A stretch of 64,000 bases of DNA from Nonomuraea africana (GCF_014873535.1 NZ_JADBEF010000001.1:9176001-9240000), one strand, 5' to 3'; counted from the stretch's first letter, positions 26,282-34,805 are shown. Program-made: numbers and translations. The notes: a model not told the origin generated them from the sequence alone.

Positions 26282-29200
26282 TCAGACGTTGCGGCGGTAC
26301 TGGCCGCCCGCCTCGAACAGGGCCTCGGTGATCTGGCCGAGCGAGCACACCCTGGCCGCCTCCATCAGCACCTCGAACGCGTTCTCGTCCGACATCGCCA
26401 CCTCCCGCAGCCGGCGCAGCGCCGCCGCAGACTCCGCGCGGTTCCTGGCGTGGAAGGCGTGCAGCCGGTCCAGCTGCGAGCGCTTCTCCTCCTCGGTCCC
26501 GCGGGCCAGCTCCAGCGGCCCGTGGTGCTCCTCGCCGCGCGGGTTGCGGAAGGTGTTCACGCCGATGATCGGCAGCGAGCCGTCGTGCTTGCGGGTCTCA
26601 TACAGCATCGACTCGTCCTGGATCTTGCCGCGCTGGTAGCCGGTCTCCATCGCGCCCAGCACGCCGCCTCGGTCCGACAGGCGCTCGAACTCGCTCAGGA
26701 CGGCCTCCTCCACCAGGTCCGTCAGCTCGTCGATGATGAACGAGCCCTGCAGCGGGTTCTCGTTGCGGGCCAGGCCCCATTCCCTGTTGATGATGAGCTG
26801 GATCGCCATCGCCCGCCGTACCGACTCGGCCGAAGGGGTGGTGACGGCCTCGTCGAAGGCGTTGGTGTGCAGGCTGTTGCAGTTGTCGTAGATTGCGATG
26901 AGCGCCTGCAGCGTGGTGCGGATGTCGTTGAAGTCCATCTCCTGGGCGTGCAACGACCGGCCCGAGGTCTGGATGTGGTACTTCAGCTTCTGCGAGCGCT
27001 CCGCCGCGCCGTACCTCTCCCGCATGGCGACGGCCCAGATGCGGCGCGCCACGCGGCCGAGCACCGAGTACTCGGGGTCCATCCCGTTGGAGAAGAAGAA
27101 CGACAGGTTGGGCGCGAAGTCGTCGATCCGCATGCCGCGCGCGAGATAGGCCTCCACGTACGTGAAGCCGTTGGCCAGGGTGAAGGCCAGCTGGCTGATG
27201 GGGTTCGCGCCCGCCTCGGCGATGTGGTAGCCCGAGATGGACACCGAGTAGAAGTTGCGCACCTGGTTGCGGATGAACCACTCCTGGATGTCGGCCATCA
27301 TCCGCAGCGAGAACTCCGTGGAGAAGATGCAGGTGTTCTGCCCCTGGTCCTCCTTCAGGATGTCGGCCTGCACAGTGCCGCGCACCGTGGCCAGCGTTCT
27401 GACCCGCACCTCCTGTGCCTCCTGGGGGGACGGCTCGCGGCCCTCCGTGGCGCGGAAGCGCTCGATCGCCTGGTCGATGGCGGCGTTGAGGAAGAAGGCC
27501 AGGATCGTGGGGGCGGGGCCGTTGATCGTCATCGAGACGGAGGTGTTCGGGGCCGCCAGGTCGAAGCCGTCGTAGAGCACCTTCATGTCGTCGAGCGTCG
27601 CGATCGACACCCCCGACGTACCGACTTTTCCGTAGATGTCGGGACGGAGGTCCGGGTCGTTGCCGTACAACGTCACGGAGTCGAACGCGGTCGACAGCCG
27701 GGTCGCGGGCTGCCCCTCGGAGAGCAGCTTGAAGCGGCGGTTGGTGCGGAACGGGTCGCCCTCACCGGCGAACATCCTGGTGGGGTCCTCGTCGTCCCGC
27801 TTGAAGGAGAACACGCCCGCGGTGAAGGGGAAGAGCCCCGGCAGGTTCTCCGAGCGCAGGAAGCGCAGCAGCTCGCCATGGTCCTCGAAGCGGGGGAGCG
27901 CCACGCGGGGGATGCGGTTGCCCGAGAGGGTCTCGCGCCAGAGCGGGGTGTGGATCTCCCTGTCGCGCACCCTCACGACCAGCTCGTCGGCGGTGTACTG
28001 GGCCTTGAGCGCCGGCCACTGCGCCAGCAGCGCCCTGCTCTCCTCGCTCAGCTCCCGCTCGGCCTGCGCCGCCAGCTCGGCCAGCCGCGCATCGGTCCCC
28101 GAGCCTCCCGCTCCTGACTCGGCGACGCCCGGCCCGGTCCGGGAGGCGCCCGCGCCGATCTGAGAGGTGCCCGGCCCGGTCCCTGGCGTGCCCACGCCGG
28201 TTCCGGGGGTGCCCGGTCCGGTTCCCGGGATGCTCGCCTCGGCGGCGTAAGCCGTCGTCGCGCCGACGCCGGGCAGTTCTCCGACCGCATGCGTCAGGGC
28301 GGGGTCTTCGGCCGGGGTGGCCGGTGCCCGCTGGGCGGTCCCGGGGTTCAGAAGGGCGCGGACGGCGGCCAGCTGCTGGCGGCGCCTGGCCACCTCCACC
28401 TGGGCCCGCGTCTCGGCGTGGTAACCCCGGACGGTCTCGGCGATCTCCGCGAGGTAGCGCACCCTTGCGGGCGGCACGACCGCCGCGGCCGTCTGGGAGG
28501 TACGGCCCTGCACCCTCGGCAGCAGCCCGGGCCCCGCCGGCATGCCGCGCTCCACGAGCAGGTCACGCAAGTGGTGGTAGAGCGCCGTGACACCCGCGTC
28601 GTTGTAGCGGGCCGCGATCGTGCCGAAGACCGGCATCTCGTCGGGCGACACCCCGAAGGCCGCCCTGTTGCGCACCATCTGGCGGCGGACGTCGCGCAAC
28701 GCGTCCTCGGCGCCCCGCCGCTCGTACTTGTTGATCACTACGGCCTCGGCGAAGTCGAGCATGTCGATCTTCTCCAGCTGCGAGGCCGCGCCGAACTCGG
28801 GGGTCATCACGTAGATCGGCACGTCGACGTGCGGGACGATTCCCGCGTCGCCCTGCCCGATGCCGGGGGTCTCGACGACCACGAGGTCGTACCCGGCCGC
28901 CCGGCAGGCGGCGATCACGTCGTCGAGGCAGGCCGGGACCTCACTGGCCGCGCCACGGGTGGCGAGGGAGCGGAAGTAGGTCTGCCCGCCGAGGCTGTTC
29001 ATCCTGATGCGGTCGCCGAGCAGCGCGCCGCCGCCGCGGCGCCTGGTCGGGTCGATGGCGATGACGGCGATGCGCAGCTTGTCGTCGTTGTCCACGTGGA
29101 ACCTGCGCAGCAGCTCGTCGGTCAGCGACGACTTGCCCGATCCGCCGGTGCCGGTGATGCCGAGCACCGGCGCCCTACGCCCAGCGGCCCTCGACCCGGC

Positions 29201-29902
29201 GCCCCCGGCGCCGCTTCCGGCACCGCTGCTCACGGAAGCGTCACCACCGAAGACGGGGGTCCCGTCTGGAGCCGACCCTCCGGCGGCCGGCGTCTCCGTG
29301 GAAGCCGACCCTTCGAAGGCCGGTGTCTCCGTGGAAGCCGAGCCCGGGGAGCCGCCGAGGGCGCGGACGCCTTCGAGGAGCTCGGCGGGGGCGCGTCCTG
29401 ACTCGATGAGGGTGATGGCGCGGGCCAGTGCGGCCTGGTCACCCGAGGCGACGGCCTCGACGGACGGCGCGCCGCCCAGTTCGACGTCGCACTCCTCGAT
29501 CAGCTTGTTGATCATTCCGGGGAGGCCGAGCCGCTGGCCGTCCTCGGGGGAGAAGATCCGCGCGACGCCGCGGGATTGCAGCAGCTCGATCTCCTCGGGG
29601 ACGATGACGCCGCCGCCTCCGCCGTACACCTTGATGTGTCCCGCTCCGCGTTCGCGCAGCAGCTCGACGAGGTAGCTGAAGAACTCGACGTGCCCGCCCT
29701 GGTAAGAGCTGATGGCGACGCCCTGGACGTCCTCCTGGATCGCGGCGGTGACGATCTCCTCGACGGACCGGTTGTGTCCGAGATGGACCACCTCCGCCCC
29801 TTGCGCCTGCAGTATTCGCCGCATGATGTTGATCGCGGCGTCATGGCCGTCGAACAGCGCTGCGGCGGTCACGAATCGGACGGGATGGACCGGTACGTGC
29901 AC
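26282..29902 (-). CDS. icmF: fused isobutyryl-CoA mutase (IcmF)
   Basis: A 1206-residue fusion. The N-terminal B12-binding domain has FDGHDAAINIMRR (His20 as lower cobalt ligand). The MeaI-type G-protein chaperone has P-loop GITGTGGSGKSS (248-259), ETPGIGQGD, and base motif NKYERRG (391-397). The C-terminal part is the acyl-CoA-binding mutase barrel. It interconverts isobutyryl-CoA and n-butyryl-CoA with adenosylcobalamin. GTG 29902 is preceded by AAAGGAG. It is longer than usual IcmF (about 1,080) because of Gly/Pro/Ser/Thr-rich inserts at 184-243 and 557-604. A palindrome lies 43-54 bp upstream. Confidence 0.93.
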   Translation of the reverse strand: MHVPVHPVRFVTAAALFDGHDAAINIMRRILQAQGAEVVHLGHNRSVEEIVTAAIQEDVQGVAISSYQGGHVEFFSYLVELLRERGAGHIKVYGGGGGVIVPEEIELLQSRGVARIFSPEDGQRLGLPGMINKLIEECDVELGGAPSVEAVASGDQAALARAITLIESGRAPAELLEGVRALGGSPGSASTETPAFEGSASTETPAAGGSAPDGTPVFGGDASVSSGAGSGAGGAGSRAAGRRAPVLGITGTGGSGKSSLTDELLRRFHVDNDDKLRIAVIAIDPTRRRGGGALLGDRIRMNSLGGQTYFRSLATRGAASEVPACLDDVIAACRAAGYDLVVVETPGIGQGDAGIVPHVDVPIYVMTPEFGAASQLEKIDMLDFAEAVVINKYERRGAEDALRDVRRQMVRNRAAFGVSPDEMPVFGTIAARYNDAGVTALYHHLRDLLVERGMPAGPGLLPRVQGRTSQTAAAVVPPARVRYLAEIAETVRGYHAETRAQVEVARRRQQLAAVRALLNPGTAQRAPATPAEDPALTHAVGELPGVGATTAYAAEASIPGTGPGTPGTGVGTPGTGPGTSQIGAGASRTGPGVAESGAGGSGTDARLAELAAQAERELSEESRALLAQWPALKAQYTADELVVRVRDREIHTPLWRETLSGNRIPRVALPRFEDHGELLRFLRSENLPGLFPFTAGVFSFKRDDEDPTRMFAGEGDPFRTNRRFKLLSEGQPATRLSTAFDSVTLYGNDPDLRPDIYGKVGTSGVSIATLDDMKVLYDGFDLAAPNTSVSMTINGPAPTILAFFLNAAIDQAIERFRATEGREPSPQEAQEVRVRTLATVRGTVQADILKEDQGQNTCIFSTEFSLRMMADIQEWFIRNQVRNFYSVSISGYHIAEAGANPISQLAFTLANGFTYVEAYLARGMRIDDFAPNLSFFFSNGMDPEYSVLGRVARRIWAVAMRERYGAAERSQKLKYHIQTSGRSLHAQEMDFNDIRTTLQALIAIYDNCNSLHTNAFDEAVTTPSAESVRRAMAIQLIINREWGLARNENPLQGSFIIDELTDLVEEAVLSEFERLSDRGGVLGAMETGYQRGKIQDESMLYETRKHDGSLPIIGVNTFRNPRGEEHHGPLELARGTEEEKRSQLDRLHAFHARNRAESAAALRRLREVAMSDENAFEVLMEAARVCSLGQITEALFEAGGQYRRNV
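28091..28234 (-). repeat. heptapeptide-coding repeat inside icmF
   Basis: Encodes residues 557-604, built from degenerate PGTGxGT heptads (21-bp units) running into Gly/Ala/Ser-rich sequence. It lies in the linker between the G-protein and mutase domains. Confidence 0.7.
29174..29353 (-). repeat. low-complexity repeat inside icmF (B12 to G-protein linker)
   Basis: Encodes residues 184-243. Two 11-residue units containing GSASTETPA are 33 bp apart (GTCTCCGTGGAAGCCGA at 29292 and 29325 on the plus strand), followed by Gly/Ser/Ala-rich sequence. It separates the cobalamin domain from the GTPase. Confidence 0.7.
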
Positions 29903-29944
29903 GCCAGATCACTCCTTTGTGAGGGGCCTCCCTTCCGAAGATAC

Positions 29945-29956
29945 TAGGACGTCCTA
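29945..29956. promoter_or_regulatory. palindromic candidate operator for icmF
   Basis: TAGGACGTCCTA is a perfect 12-bp palindrome 43-54 bases upstream of the icmF GTG. It abuts the stop codon of the CHAP gene and sits in a short AT-richer stretch, as expected for a promoter operator. The cognate regulator is not identifiable here. Confidence 0.5.
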
Positions 29957-31210
29957 CTATTTCCCAGTCGTGGCCTCGTACGGCCTGCGTCGCTTGGCCG
30001 TACCCCCCGAAGCGGTGGAGGTGGGCTGGTGCCCGCTCCCAGAGGTACGGCCGGCCTGCGCGAGCTCGGCGGAACGCTCCACCGGGCCCCGCAGACGCTC
30101 TCGGTTCCCCGGGGTCCCGGCGGCGCGGGGGCGGGGAACTCCGGGCACCGCCGGCGGCTCGACCTGACGCGCGCCCGCGCCGGAAGTGCCCCGCGAGCCC
30201 CCACGCGCCACTTCCACCGGCGCCGCGCGCGCGGGCGAGGCCGCCCGTGGAACCTCCACCGAAGCTCCCCGTGCAGACGAGGCCGCCCGACCGACAGTTG
30301 CCGGTGGCCGAAGAGACCCGGGTGACGGCGAGGCGGGAGCTCGCCTTACTTCTGACCTGGGTGGCGGCGAGGCTGAAGGGCGCCCTACTCCGGACCCGGG
30401 GGGCCGCATGGCGGAGGAGCCGCCGGTGGCTCGCGTGCTTCCGGAGGTGCTCGTAACTCTCGAGGTCTTGAGAGTCGCTCCCGAGTCAAAGGTCGAGCCG
30501 GTGGCTCGGGAGCTAGTGGCGAGCCAGGAGACGAACCCCCGCCGGTGCCGGCCGGAACCCCGGGAGCGTCCCGCCACCCTGAACGATACGACCACCGTGG
30601 TGAGCACCATCGCGGCCAGCAGCGCCTGCGGCGTCCCGAGCACGTCGAACGGCGACCCCTCCCGCTCCACGGTCACCCCCGGCAGGGCGGCCTGGATCGA
30701 GAAGGGCTCGACCGGCTGCTCGGAGGGGCGCACCTCGATCAGGCCGGGGCGCTCCTTGACCATGCGCGGCAGTCCGTAGCCGACGACCTGGTCCGCGTCG
30801 CGGACCTTGCGCTTGAGCCAGACCCTGTCGACGTTCGCCTCGATCGTATGGATCTTCGATCCGACGACCTTCTCGACGATGCCGACGTGGTCGATGCCCT
30901 TGTAGCTCTTGCCGCCCTTCCAGTCGTAGAAGACCAGGGCTCCGGGCTCGGGCCGCTGCGACCACGCGCCCTGCTTGATGAACCAGGCGGCGTGCGAGGG
31001 CGTCCAGGCGAACTGCCCGACGAACTCCTGCACGCCCGCCTTCTGGGCCGCCCACGAGATGAACATGTCGCACCAGGGCGCGTTGCGGTACTGGGAGTCC
31101 TGGACCAGGTCCGCGTACCACTTGCCGAACTTCGTGTACTGGCCGCCCTGCTCGCGATAGCCGAGCTCCGGGCGCGCCGCCTCCAGTAGTCCTTCAGCGA
31201 TCGGGTCCAG
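29957..31210 (-). CDS. CHAP-domain amidase/peptidase with membrane span and disordered tail, apparent CTG start
   Basis: A 417-residue protein if started at CTG 31210, preceded by GGAGGAG five bases upstream. The sequence from there (DPIAEGLLEAARPELGYRE) matches the usual opening of actinobacterial CHAP proteins. It supplies the catalytic Cys47 (APWCDMF), which lies upstream of the first in-frame ATG (31066). His108 is in GIDHVGIVEKV. A span at about 195-212 is followed by ~200 residues rich in Arg, Ser, Pro and Ala with high GC3, so the tail is truly coding. Probable role: peptidoglycan cleavage at the envelope. No signal peptide is seen, so topology is uncertain. Confidence 0.75.
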   Translation of the reverse strand: MDPIAEGLLEAARPELGYREQGGQYTKFGKWYADLVQDSQYRNAPWCDMFISWAAQKAGVQEFVGQFAWTPSHAAWFIKQGAWSQRPEPGALVFYDWKGGKSYKGIDHVGIVEKVVGSKIHTIEANVDRVWLKRKVRDADQVVGYGLPRMVKERPGLIEVRPSEQPVEPFSIQAALPGVTVEREGSPFDVLGTPQALLAAMVLTTVVVSFRVAGRSRGSGRHRRGFVSWLATSSRATGSTFDSGATLKTSRVTSTSGSTRATGGSSAMRPPGSGVGRPSASPPPRSEVRRAPASPSPGSLRPPATVGRAASSARGASVEVPRAASPARAAPVEVARGGSRGTSGAGARQVEPPAVPGVPRPRAAGTPGNRERLRGPVERSAELAQAGRTSGSGHQPTSTASGGTAKRRRPYEATTGK

Positions 31211-31341
31211 GACGACTCCTCCCCAGATGACCGGCGACTAACGAGGGACTGTAGTAGCGCCCCGGTTGTCGCGCTCCAGACATCCAGAAAGTGTCTAGAT
31301 ATGAGCCGAAATACCGGCTATGTGACTGGTGGGACGCCCTA

Positions 31342-31830
31342 CTACAGGGAGGAGTAGAGGGTCTTCCAGGTGCCCGCGTAGAGGCAGACGTTCGACGGCT
31401 CGGCGGCGCGGCCTTCGCCGCACACCTTGAGCTCGACGAGGGCCACGTCACGGTCGGTGAACGAGAACGCCCTGGGCGTGCCCTTGGAGCAGTCGAGGTA
31501 GCTGCGGTGCTTGAACGGCACGTTGCCGTCCTTCGTGCGGTAGGAGATGCGGAAGACCGCCCACCCGCAGCTCGGGCCGCTGGTCAGGTCGGTGATCCGG
31601 CCCTTGACGGCGACCGTGGAGGTGGCGGGGAGGTGTGTCCTGTTCAGGGCGGACGACGTCAGCGTGCCCTTGGCCACGGACTTCTTGCCGGGAGCGTACG
31701 TGGGTCCCCAGCTCGATCCGCCGCCGACGGTGTCGGCGGAGGCGGCGGCGACGGTGGCGGTGGCGGTGGCGGGGGCCGCCGTCAGCAGCCCGGCGGTGAC
31801 GGCGATCATGATGGTACGGCTGGCTCTCAT
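31342..31830 (-). CDS. small secreted protein, unknown function
   Basis: A 162-residue protein starting at ATG 31830 with GAGGAAGGG upstream. A Sec signal (MRASRTIMIAV then an Ala/Thr-rich core) ends near residue 33. The mature part has four cysteines (SCGW, DCSK, VCGE, VCLY), likely two disulfides, and beta-rich sequence with SYRTKDGNVPFKHRSY. No family recognised. It is monocistronic between the CHAP and phosphatase genes. Confidence 0.78.
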   Translation of the reverse strand: MRASRTIMIAVTAGLLTAAPATATATVAAASADTVGGGSSWGPTYAPGKKSVAKGTLTSSALNRTHLPATSTVAVKGRITDLTSGPSCGWAVFRISYRTKDGNVPFKHRSYLDCSKGTPRAFSFTDRDVALVELKVCGEGRAAEPSNVCLYAGTWKTLYSSL

Positions 31831-31905
31831 CGGATTCCCTTCCTCGTCTGCCGCGAGTGTGGGAGTCCGTGCTTGCAACCTGATGGAGAACCGCCGTACC
31901 CCGGC

Positions 31906-32676
31906 TCAGGATCCGACGCCCACCCGGTACATCGAGGAGGTGCTCTCGTCCGGAGGCACCACGTCGGCCACGATGACGGTCACGTTGTCGGGGCCGCCGC
32001 CCTCGTTCGCCAGCTCGATGAGCTTGCCGACCGCCGCGTCGGGCTCGGCGTAGGTCGTCAGGATCTCGTGCAGCGTCTCGGGCCCGAGCACGTCGGTCAG
32101 CCCGTCGGAGCACAGCATGTAGCGATCGCCCAGCTCGGCCTCGCGCAGCGACATGTCGGGCTCGGACCTGCCCTCGCTGCCCAGCACGCGCAACACCATC
32201 GACCGGCGCGGGTGAACCGCCGCCTGGTCCTCCGTAATGCGCCCTTCGTCCACCATCGACTGCACCAGCGTGTGATCCTTGGTGATCTGGTAGAGCGCGC
32301 CGTCGCGCAGCAAGTAGGCGCGGGAGTCGCCGAGATGGGCCAATGCGAACTTCGTGCCGTCCCACAACATGGCGGTCACCGTCGTGCCCATGCCCCTGCG
32401 GGCGGGATCGATCTCGACCAGCTCCGCCAGCCTGCGCCCCGCCTCGAGCACGGCGGCCTCCAGGGCGGTTTCGAGGTCGGCGCCCGCCTCTGGCAAGCTG
32501 GCGTCGAGCTCGCGCAGCACCGCGATCGTGGCGGAGCTGGCAAGCTCACCGGCCGCGTGGCCGCCCATGCCGTCCGCGATCGCCAGCATGCGGGCGCTCA
32601 CGTAGCCCGAATCCTCGTTCTGCTCCCTTCGTCGGCCCACGTCCGACCCGGCGGCATAGCGGATGTTGTGCGTCAT
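31906..32676 (-). CDS. PP2C-type Ser/Thr phosphatase
   Basis: A 256-residue PPM phosphatase. Motifs GRRREQNEDS, ADGMGGHAAGE, LGDSRAYLLRDG, LCSDGLTDVL and GPDNVTVIV provide the metal-binding Asp residues. It is a stand-alone catalytic domain without membrane segment, like soluble PstP-type enzymes. It could oppose Hanks kinases such as the one at 24448, but it is not in an operon with any. Divergent from the methylase gene. Confidence 0.93.
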   Translation of the reverse strand: MTHNIRYAAGSDVGRRREQNEDSGYVSARMLAIADGMGGHAAGELASSATIAVLRELDASLPEAGADLETALEAAVLEAGRRLAELVEIDPARRGMGTTVTAMLWDGTKFALAHLGDSRAYLLRDGALYQITKDHTLVQSMVDEGRITEDQAAVHPRRSMVLRVLGSEGRSEPDMSLREAELGDRYMLCSDGLTDVLGPETLHEILTTYAEPDAAVGKLIELANEGGGPDNVTVIVADVVPPDESTSSMYRVGVGS

Positions 32677-32700
32677 AGTAGGCAGTAAATCATTGGTTGA

Positions 32701-32738
32701 AACACTTCACAAGCAGATGCGCTGAAGAGTGTTGTGAA
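32701..32738. promoter_or_regulatory. nested inverted repeats between phosphatase and methylase genes
   Basis: AACACT (32701-32706) with AGTGTT (32729-32734), and TTCACAA (32706-32712) with TTGTGAA (32732-32738), form overlapping inverted pairs immediately upstream of the methylase start. They could be an operator, perhaps for the methylase's own N-terminal HTH. Confidence 0.4.
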
Positions 32739-32752
32739 CTAATGTGGCCCTC

Positions 32753-34732
32753 ATGAGCCACGACCCGACCGTCAACGCCGGCGACATCGCTCGGCTCGCC
32801 GGTGTCGGGCGGGCCGCGGTGAGCAACTGGCGCCGCCGCCACGACGACTTCCCCAAACCGGTCGATGGAACCGCGGCGCAACCGTTGTTCGCGCTGCGCG
32901 AGGTCGAGGCCTGGCTGAGTCGCTATGGGAAGTCCTACCAGGTCTCGTTGGCAGATCGCGCCTGGCAACGCCTCAAAGCTTCGGGAGATCTTCAGCTTGG
33001 CCGGATCATGGCCGCCGCGGGAGGCTTTCTCGCCACGCTCGGGGAAGGGCGCGCCGATGCCGGCGAGCTCGACGAGGGGCTCGCCGCTCTGCTGTCCGAG
33101 CTGGCCGCCGAGCGGGGCGCGCGGGCCGCGTACGAGTTCCTGTGCGCCCGTTACCTGGAGGCGCACTCCCGCAAGCTCTCCGTCACCCGCGAGGACGTCG
33201 CGGCCCTGATGGTACGGCTGGCCGCCCCCGACGGCGGCACCGTCCTCGACCCCGCCTGCGGCGTCGCCACACTCCCGCTGTCCCTGCCCACCGCCGGAAG
33301 CCTCACCGCCGGAGACCCCGCCGCCGGAAACCCAGCTGCCGGGAGCCTGGCCGCCGCAAACCCGGACGCCGGAAACCTGACCGCCGGAAGCTCCGCACCC
33401 GGAAGCTCGGCCCCCGGAAACCTCCCCGCCGGGAGCTCCGCCTCTGGAAAGTCCGGCTCGGGAAGCCCCGGTCCGGGGAATTCCGGGTCCGGTGGCGGCG
33501 GGAAGGCCGTCAGGGTGCTCGGACAGGAGCTGGAGGAGACCTCTGCCCGCATCGCCGCCGCCAGGCTGGCCCTGCGCGGCGTCGAGGCCGAGATCGTCGC
33601 GGGCGACGCGCTCAGGCACGACGCCTTCCCCGGCGTCAGGGCCGACGCCGTCGTCTGCGATCCGCCCTTCAACGAGCGCGCATGGGGCTACGACGAGCTC
33701 AGCGGCGACCCCAGGTGGGAGTACGGCCTGCCGCCGAGGGGAGAGTCCGAGCTGGCCTGGGTGCAGCACTGCCTCACCCACGTCAAGCCGGGCGGCCTGG
33801 TCGCCATCCTCATGCCGGCCGCCGCGGCCAGCCGCAGAGCGGGCCGTCGCATCAGGGGCAACCTGCTGCGCGCGGGCGCCCTGCGAGCCGTGGTGACGCT
33901 CTGGCCCGGCGGCCCCGACCTGTGGCTGCTGCGCAGGCCGGAGAGCGGCGAGCGCCCGCCGTCCGAGATTCTGATCATGGATGCCGGAGGCGACCTCGCC
34001 GGCGTGGAGCCCGCCCTCAGCGAGGACGGCCGCCATTTGCGCATCATCGACCTCCTCGACGACGAGGTCGATCTCAGCCCCTCGCGGCACGCCCCGCGCA
34101 CCGGAGCCGACCTCGGCCGTGCCTTCGCCGCCGCCCGCGAGCGCTTCCTGGCCGCCTCGGTCGACGCTCCCGACCTGCGGGTCCTCGACCAGCCGCTCGA
34201 TCAACCGGCCACCACGATCGGCGAGCTGGTCAAGGCGGGGCTGGTGACGATCCTGCAGGCGCCGCCCCGCATGGCGGTCGACGGCGGGGAGGTCCCCGTG
34301 CTGACCGCCGACGACGTGGAGCGCGGCGCGCCCCCCTCGGGCGCGACCGGTCCGGAGGCGGGCCTGGTCACGGTCGAGCCGGGCGACGTCGTGGCCACCT
34401 ACGCCACGGCCAGGGTCGTCACGACAGAAGGCGCGGTGCTGGGGCCCCAGCTCACCCTCTACCGGGTCGACCGGCGGCGGGTGGACCCGCACTTCCTGGC
34501 CGGGTTCCTGCGCTCGGCGGGGGCCCGGGTGCCCGCGGGTTCGAGCCGGGTGGACGCTCGCCGTACCCGCCTGCCGAGGCTGTCGCTGGCCGAGCAGCGC
34601 GCCTACGGAGAGGCGTTCAGACGGCTGGCCACGATGGAGGACGCGCTGAGAGAGGCGACCGCGCTGGGGGAGACGCTGATCAGGCTCGGCCACGAGGGCC
34701 TGGCCGACGGCCGGCTGCACCCCGAGCCCTGA
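32753..34732 (+). CDS. orphan N6-adenine DNA methylase, HsdM-HsdS-like fusion with N-terminal HTH
   Basis: A 659-residue protein from ATG 32753 (GTG 32744 is possible; no clear ribosome site, perhaps leaderless). Residues 9-55 form an HTH (DIARLAGVGRAAVSNWRRR). A HsdM-like helical part follows, then methylase motif I (VLDPACGVATL, 165-175) and motif IV DPPF (303-306). Residues ~430-659 resemble a type I specificity subunit repeat (VEPGDVVATYATARVV, DPHFLAGFLRS). A 70-residue Ala/Gly/Ser/Pro repeat is inserted directly after motif I. No nuclease gene is adjacent, so it is probably an orphan, epigenetic-type methylase. Confidence 0.85.
   Translation: MSHDPTVNAGDIARLAGVGRAAVSNWRRRHDDFPKPVDGTAAQPLFALREVEAWLSRYGKSYQVSLADRAWQRLKASGDLQLGRIMAAAGGFLATLGEGRADAGELDEGLAALLSELAAERGARAAYEFLCARYLEAHSRKLSVTREDVAALMVRLAAPDGGTVLDPACGVATLPLSLPTAGSLTAGDPAAGNPAAGSLAAANPDAGNLTAGSSAPGSSAPGNLPAGSSASGKSGSGSPGPGNSGSGGGGKAVRVLGQELEETSARIAAARLALRGVEAEIVAGDALRHDAFPGVRADAVVCDPPFNERAWGYDELSGDPRWEYGLPPRGESELAWVQHCLTHVKPGGLVAILMPAAAASRRAGRRIRGNLLRAGALRAVVTLWPGGPDLWLLRRPESGERPPSEILIMDAGGDLAGVEPALSEDGRHLRIIDLLDDEVDLSPSRHAPRTGADLGRAFAAARERFLAASVDAPDLRVLDQPLDQPATTIGELVKAGLVTILQAPPRMAVDGGEVPVLTADDVERGAPPSGATGPEAGLVTVEPGDVVATYATARVVTTEGAVLGPQLTLYRVDRRRVDPHFLAGFLRSAGARVPAGSSRVDARRTRLPRLSLAEQRAYGEAFRRLATMEDALREATALGETLIRLGHEGLADGRLHPEP
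33290..33502 (+). repeat. pentapeptide-coding repeat inside the methylase
   Basis: About fourteen imperfect 15-bp units encode xAGxx/xPGxx pentapeptides (AAGNP, AAGSL, DAGNL, TAGSS), residues 180-250. It lies between motif I and the next strand of the methyltransferase fold. Confidence 0.8.
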
Positions 34733-34805
34733 TCTGGTGCGGGCCTCCCGCCGGTCGCGAGTCTCATCCTCGGGACGGCGCCGGCCGCCGCCGCCGTCGT
34801 GCCGC

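Noticed and set aside
29957..30580. Possibility that the CHAP tail is non-coding and a plus-strand ORF is the gene here
   Set aside because: The minus frame keeps high GC at third positions to its stop at 29957, whereas the plus frames lack a ribosome site or domain.
32690..34720. A 676-codon minus-strand open frame opposite the methylase
   Set aside because: The plus-strand frame has intact methylase motifs and HTH. The minus frame is low-complexity and without domains.
32753..34732. A complete type I or BREX/Pgl restriction-defence locus around the methylase
   Set aside because: Neighbours are a PP2C phosphatase and an LCP ligase. There is no HsdR, PglZ, nuclease or helicase gene. The nearest kinase is 7 kb away and soluble, without further Pgl components.
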